Assembly (NCBI GenBank): GCA_949751835.1
Contig: CATKHK010000030.1
Span: 1 to 64,000, forward strand
DNA from: Blepharisma japonicum
Taxonomy: Eukaryota; Ciliophora; Heterotrichea; Heterotrichida; Blepharismidae
Length of the DNA stretch: 64,000 bases
Direction: 5' to 3'
The notes beneath the pieces are model-generated. The model saw only the letters and a list, made by a program, of their open reading frames with translations. It did no database searches and was not told the DNA's origin. A program made the translations under genes and the position numbers. Below are positions 59,538 to 64,000 of the stretch, in pieces (position 1 is the first letter of the stretch; every line of letters begins with the position of its first letter).

Positions 59538-59826
59538 GGACTATAATTTTTAAATACGAATTAAAGAATATTTTATGATATTAATGTGGTATTGTCTGTA
59601 AAATAAACGAATTAAAAATATTCAAAGATTAAAAAATTTAAATATCCTAATTACTATAAATTCGCCACCTAAGAACTGTGCTATTTTCCTCTTCAAATCC
59701 TCAAGTATCCATTTTAATTGGTGAAAAAATTCCAGGTCTCTAACCCTAAGAATCAGTTTTTCAATTATCTTCTTTATTATGATATTCCATAAATTGTATG
59801 ATTGGTGAATTAAATCAAAATAAATA

Positions 59827-61279
59827 ATGAAGCTCATATTCCTTCTAATCGTTTCTGTCCTTTCAAAGCTTTATCTCCCTATCCACACAGCGGACAAGCA
59901 TTTGCGCTCAGGAAAGGACATCTCATCTGTAGTTATTTCTAACTATAGCAACGTAACTTTTATATCAGTATGCTTACACAGTTCAAGTATCAGTCGGAAC
60001 TCCAGGCCAACTTTTTAGTCTTCTTCTTGATATAACCTCTTCCGTAATATTTACTCAGAATCTTTGAATAGTTGACGACATTTGCAAATCTTGCATCAAA
60101 CCCCTAGATGTGTTTGCCCCTACTGAATCCTCTTCATTTGTTCCTAAAATAGAATTTGTCCATCTAGATGTAATTTACATATAGCCACAATACGGTGGTG
60201 CAAAAGCCCTTTTATGCACAGATGCTGTTGAGCTTTCAGACCTTACTGCGGACAGTCAGACATTTGCCCTTGTGGTAGAAGATTTGACTTATGAAGGAGA
60301 AGCTTGGGATGGAGTTCTTGGGCTTGGTTTCAATAATAGCTACGATAATTTGATTCAAACCTTGTATAACCAAACCCAAATTGAAGCTCCTATATTTTCA
60401 TTGTATTTCAGTAAGGATGCGAATACTGATTCTAAGTTAATTCTTGGAGGAATTGATAAAGATTATATAGACGGTGAAATAAAGTTATTGGATCTTGAAG
60501 TAGGACAAAATTACTGGACAGTCAATCTTGAAGTAGTGGATATAATGACTGAAACTATTTACATTAATAGCCAAGCAGTATTTGATTTGAGCACTCCTTT
60601 TATTTTCGTTCCTCATAATGATTTGTATCGTATTTACGATACTTTAAAAAGAAAATACGATTGCCAAAATGGTCCTCAAATACATTGCTCCTGCGATTAT
60701 GTGAATGATTTTCCAAATATAACGTTTACAATGGCTGGGCGGTTTATAGAGCTCCCTCCTGAAGGATACGTGCAATATAATTCCTCATATGGTGAATGTG
60801 TGCTTTTATTGGAAGAATCTCAGACTGAAAAATGGGTTATAGGAACTTCTTTCTTAAGACAGTTTTATAGCGTTTTTAGTCTACCTGTGAATGGGAGCGG
60901 CGCTTATATTGGGCTTGCAAAGCCGGCAGCATATCATCATAGTGGTAATGGAGAGGATTCAACTGATGATTTACTTGGACTTAAAATTGGTCTTCCAATT
61001 GGAGGAGTTATAGCTTTAGGAGCTATAGGAGTTGTATGCTGTTTGTGTATTCGCAAAAGAAAAGCCAAAAAAGCTATGAAAAACCAAGAAAATAAACAAA
61101 ATTTGATTGTTTACGTGGCGCCTGATCTAAATACTGAAAGAATGCCTGAAGAGCCTAGATTAATCGAAAATGCTGATGGAGCTCATAGAGAAGTGAGACC
61201 AATCGTGGTGATAAATGAGCCTGATAAGAATACTCAAACGGTATTTTATCCATTTTTACCACCAGTTTCAGTGAATTAA
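59827..61279 (+). CDS. Pepsin-fold (A1) type I membrane protein, cluster member 3
   Basis: 473 aa after removal of a 16-nt intron (59953-59968) and a 15-nt intron (60170-60184). ATG at 59827, TAA at 61277-61279. Signal peptide KLIFLLIVSVLSKLYLPI. SVGTPGQLFSLLLDITSS is the first motif (DIT instead of DTG); AVFDLSTPFIFVP is the second (DLS instead of DSG/DTG). Both Asp remain but both Gly are gone. Late motif WVIGTSFLRQFYSVF is conserved. TM at about 370-393 (IGLPIGGVIALGAIGVVCC) and a cytosolic tail ending YPFLPPVSVN, like YPFLPPIKVLEP of member 1, a shared C-terminal signature that may be a sorting or binding motif. Residual activity cannot be excluded. Confidence 0.87.
59953..59968 (+). other. 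16-nt intron 1 in pepsin-fold gene 3
   Basis: GTAACTTTTATATCAG, A at position 10, phase 0. Restores YAYTVQVSVGTPGQ. Confidence 0.9.
60170..60184 (+). other. 15-nt intron 2 in pepsin-fold gene 3
   Basis: GTAATTTACATATAG, A at position 10. Removes a TAG and joins FVHLD to PQYGGAKALLCTD. Confidence 0.9.
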
Positions 61280-61671
61280 GTTTTATAGACTTAAGCATTC
61301 TTATTTTAAAAATATTTATTTGATTAAAATTATAAATAAGTATTTTGGTAATAAATAAAAATGACTGAGCCAAGGAAGAAAACTGTAAGTTAGCCTCTCT
61401 CGGTTTAGCAGTCAGAAATCATATGGCTTCGATAAGTGACGCGAATTAAGTCCTCGTCTTACAGATAAAGCCACACATTATTATAAGAAAAATAAGATAA
61501 CTATAAAAAATAGAAGTTTCTGATTTTCCCTTTGAGATTTAGTTAGTTTTATTTTAGGGTTGGATAAAACATAACAAAATCATTATATTCTATATAAATC
61601 TTATGATTTTATCTATTTAATTGGCATTCTAATAAACCTATATCACTTTCTATCTCTAGTGATTATTAAGA
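61280..61671. other. Convergent spacer with a GC-richer patch
   Basis: About 390 bp between convergent genes. 61383-61464 is less AT-rich than its flanks and begins CTGTAAG and ends CTTACAG, a perfect 7-bp inverted repeat 82 nt across. This could be a structured RNA, but I could not fit a tRNA cloverleaf. Otherwise empty. Confidence 0.4.
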
Positions 61672-62355
61672 TTATTCTGCTTGGCTTTTTTCAATCACGC
61701 TCTTCTGTTGGACTACTACTTCATTCAAAAATATCGATGCAAACACTCCACCTATAATGCCTCCTAAGTAAGGGGCAATAATATAAAGCCAAGTAATTCC
61801 GAAATGATCATCTTTATGCAATAGATAAGCCAAATTAATCCCCAACCCAACCGCAGGATTAAAGCAGCCTCCAGTGATTCTCCCTATTGCCCAGTTTCCA
61901 GTTGTCAATGTTAGCGCAATAATGCCTCCAGAAACCACGATCGCATCATTCACAGTCCCAATCATCAAAACATTTGCACAAAGAATCGTTGTGTAAATTA
62001 ATTCTGCAAAGAATCCTTGTGAGCCGCTATAATCAGAAGAAATGTCAAAATAAACTGGATATCGGATTATACCCCAGGCACATAATGAGGCAATAAAAGC
62101 TGAGAAAAACTGCACAACCATATATAAGAGAAATTTCACAAGCTCTGGCTGGGAAAGAGTATTGTTGATGTACTTGCGTGTTATTATTGAAAGAGTAATT
62201 GCAGGGTTAAAGTGAGCTCCTGATACAAATGCAGTTGCAACCATTGCTGCCCAAAGAGCACCACCGACAGTGAAAGGTTCACTTGTAGAGACTCCTACTG
62301 TAAAGGTAAGGACAAATGTTCCAATTGCTTCGGCTAAAAGCTGTCGAAATAGCAT
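61672..62355 (-). CDS. Aquaporin/MIP channel with altered selectivity filter
   Basis: 227 aa, ATG at 62353-62355, TAA at 61672-61674. Six membrane segments and two half helices. First NPA box GAHFNPAITLS, second GGCFNPAVGLG. The LAEAIGTFVLTF start of TM1 is typical of MIP channels. The residue right after the second NPA is Val, where nearly all water and glycerol channels have the filter Arg (NPAR). The filter is thus less polar and its permeant is uncertain. Soluble termini are short. Likely in plasma membrane or contractile vacuole by analogy with other protists; this is inference. No intron. Confidence 0.92.
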   Translation of the reverse strand: MLFRQLLAEAIGTFVLTFTVGVSTSEPFTVGGALWAAMVATAFVSGAHFNPAITLSIITRKYINNTLSQPELVKFLLYMVVQFFSAFIASLCAWGIIRYPVYFDISSDYSGSQGFFAELIYTTILCANVLMIGTVNDAIVVSGGIIALTLTTGNWAIGRITGGCFNPAVGLGINLAYLLHKDDHFGITWLYIIAPYLGGIIGGVFASIFLNEVVVQQKSVIEKSQAE

Positions 62356-62752
62356 TTCTATTATTAACTGGTAAAATATATAAGAAAATTAGCGATTTAA
62401 ATGGTTTAGATATAGTTGAGAAAATTATATTTAAATATTGCTGTAATAATTATCTTTCATATAAGTTTTTATGTATAATTAGAGACAAATGCTACTTTGT
62501 ATTTTAATGTAAGGTTTGAAGTTAAGCCAACAGAATTACTTTGAAGAAAATTAATTATAATTACCCAAATGAGGGTTCTATAAATGGATGAAGGGTATGC
62601 AAATTGTCTTTAAGTTTTATTTTTTCTATATTAAATATTGACTTCTGAAATATAAAATCGAAAGAATGATAAATAAATCTAATAATATCAATTATATGTG
62701 ATATAATTTAAATAGCTTATTGCCTTCATAATTTAATTATAACCTCAAAAAA
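62356..62752. other. AT-rich spacer
   Basis: About 400 bp between the aquaporin start and the next minus-strand gene's stop. No feature seen. Confidence 0.5.
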
Positions 62753-63709
62753 TTAGCTTGCAGATAAAATGGAATCGATTCCCCATTCCAAAGGACTCAT
62801 TACTTGAGGTTCATCAGATTTTGGAGTTAATGCTTGACGGCTCATTGGAAACGATACCTAAATATTTATTACAATTGATACTTCATTACTTCCAAACCTT
62901 CTTGAAGCCCAAAACACATAGAGACAAGTAATCATAAACATATCTTGAGACAAAAATCTGAGAAGTATAAATAAAAATATATTAACACCTTGGCTCCCAT
63001 CAAATAAATTGTTACAGTTGTCTTGAGTGTAAAACCTTTGCATAAGATTTTGGAACATCGCCGCAGTATTTGCAACAAGCATAATTAAAATCAAACCCCT
63101 GATGGAATATTACCATAATTCTTTTTCTCTCCCAGTATCGAAAAACAGATTATCACTGTTTTTCAGCATTTTCAGCTTCTGTGTCATCTTAATTCCTAAC
63201 ACTAAAAACATTGTTGTCAATAAAAGGCCACTGAGTCTTAAATAAATTCAAACATTGTCTGTGCATAAAAAAACATCATCGTTTCGCATACTATCTACGC
63301 CAAAAAATATAACAAAACCCGTTAAATATAATATATTCACGGCTAGCAGTATAACTCCTGCTCTTTTATATAAAATCCCTCTATTTTCTACTTTTGCAGC
63401 TTCCCAGGAGAAGTAATAAAACACCAAAGTATCTTCAATGAATTGAAAATAAATCATGATCATGTACAGCACATTCAGAGTACTGATTATAACCAAATAG
63501 TGAATGCACATGCATAGTGTCTGAAGGACTTGGATGTAAAGAATGATAAGTGTTTTATCTCTATAATTCTTGATGAACTTATAATTTTGAAACACTTGAT
63601 ATGTCTGATTATAAAATACTGTCAAACAGAACTCTATAAAAGAAACCCCAGCCAGTGAGTCAGCCACAACGCACCATTCCGCTCCAACTTCACAGGCTGG
63701 AAATGCCAT
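62753..63709 (-). CDS. Multi-pass membrane protein, about seven TM, two introns
   Basis: 308 aa after removing introns at 63099-63113 and 62858-62872. ATG at 63707-63709, TAA at 62753-62755. About seven hydrophobic segments: VADSLAGVSFIEFCLTVF, LIILYIQVLQTLCMCIHYLV, MIMIYFQFIEDTLVFYYF, AGVILLAVNILYLTGFVIFF, LRLSGLLLTTMFLVLGI, LILIMLVANTAAMFQNLM and IFLFILLRFLSQDMFMITCL. The tail SFPMSRQALTPKSDEPQVMS is soluble. The layout fits a seven-TM receptor-like protein of the kind common in ciliates, but no family motif is certain. The C-terminal intron avoids an early TAG and adds about 30 residues. Confidence 0.75.
62858..62872 (-). other. 15-nt intron in the seven-TM gene, 3' side
   Basis: Minus-strand GTAATAAATATTTAG, A at position 10. 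Replaces an early TAG by VSFPMSRQ. Confidence 0.85.
63099..63113 (-). other. 15-nt intron in the seven-TM gene, 5' side
   Basis: Minus-strand GTAATATTCCATCAG. Removes a TAA and joins EKELW to GLILIML. Here the candidate branch A is at position 11, not 10. Confidence 0.8.
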
Positions 63710-63744
63710 TTATAATTATCGGCTTGCTCTTATATTACAATTAA

Positions 63745-64000
63745 GAGAAGGGTAAAAACGCTTGCTTGAATCACCAAGAAAATGTTAAAAGAATCAGTTG
63801 ACTTCTTCATTGTTCAGTAGTCAGTTTACCGTACTCTTTCGTGCCTTCAACAATTGGATTTACATTTGCAAACTATAAAGGAGGCATTCGAGCTGCAAAA
63901 ATGCAACTTGCTAACCACAAGGAAGGCATGGACTCTCAGGATAGCTGCTTAATATTTGATATGGCTCTGAATGCCTCTGAAGTTTTAGAAGAAATATATT
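63745..64000 (+). CDS. 5' part of a gene running off the window, start unresolved
   Basis: The frame is open from after a TAA at 63742 to the window end and reads protein-like sequence (SVVSLPYSFVPSTIGFTFA, then GGIRAAKMQLANHKEGMDSQ, then CLIFDMALNASEVLEE). A TGA at about 63796 would be Trp. No ATG opens it at a sensible place. An ATG at 63782 is in another frame and no 15/16-nt intron joins the two, so the true start or a missed intron is unresolved. Family not recognised. Confidence 0.4.

Noticed and set aside
61383-61464. tRNA gene
   Set aside because: The 7-bp end stem fits, but I could not place D, anticodon and T arms on either strand.
63782-63820. ATG at 63782 as start of the last gene
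   Set aside because: Its frame hits TAG after twelve codons and no 15/16-nt intron links it to the open frame.

Overview
The window looks like nuclear DNA of a heterotrich ciliate that reads UGA as tryptophan, most likely Blepharisma or a close relative. Three observations support this. (1) AT-rich DNA holds dense genes whose frames are broken only by TGA, and those TGA codons fall on invariant Trp positions: W of WDTSGQ in a Rab GTPase (43504-43506), W of HPWF at a kinase C-terminus (46028-46030), and W just before the GPGGQ motif of a release-factor-like protein (34313-34315). Every complete gene ends in TAA. (2) Introns are only 15 or 16 nt, GT...AG, nearly all with A at position 10. (3) Spacing is very tight (15-60 bp) among the single-copy genes. 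Stentor also has 15-nt introns but uses the standard code.

Region 1 (1 to about 32200, minus strand) is a tandem array of one gene family. It has six uninterrupted copies (1-1907 cut by the window edge; 2400-5810; 6380-9787; 12067-15504; 16280-19696; 20161-23598), one copy split by a 1.85-kb insertion (26209-31490), one internally deleted pseudogene (about 9830-10980), and degraded end fragments in the spacers. Each gene encodes about 1140 residues: signal peptide, a divergent N-terminal region of about 300 residues, a type I periplasmic-binding-protein (ANF receptor/LIVBP-like) ectodomain, then about 8-9 membrane segments and a short basic tail. They look like cell-surface receptors or ligand-gated membrane proteins. 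Their ligand and output are unknown.

Region 2 (32800-43940) is a compact block on both strands: a small charged protein, a CRT-like transporter, a mitochondrial release-factor-like GGQ protein, a MGC-start EF-hand-like protein, a PAP2-fold membrane protein lacking catalytic residues, an uncharacterised protein with an intron, an ORC1/CDC6-type AAA+ ATPase, an ankyrin-PH-AGC-type kinase, an unknown protein and a Rab GTPase.

Region 3 (44880-64000) holds two tandem PH-domain CAMK-like kinases, a Cys-rich probably GPI-anchored surface protein with a decayed relative, a papain-fold protein with Asp at the catalytic Cys position, an FHA/RING-CH protein, another kinase, a ubiquitin protease, a three-member cluster of pepsin-fold membrane proteins with altered catalytic motifs (the middle one a pseudogene), an aquaporin lacking the usual filter Arg, a multi-pass membrane protein and the edge of another gene. 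Themes are surface sensing, signalling kinases and several enzyme folds that appear catalytically dead. All assignments come from reading the sequence; no database search was run.
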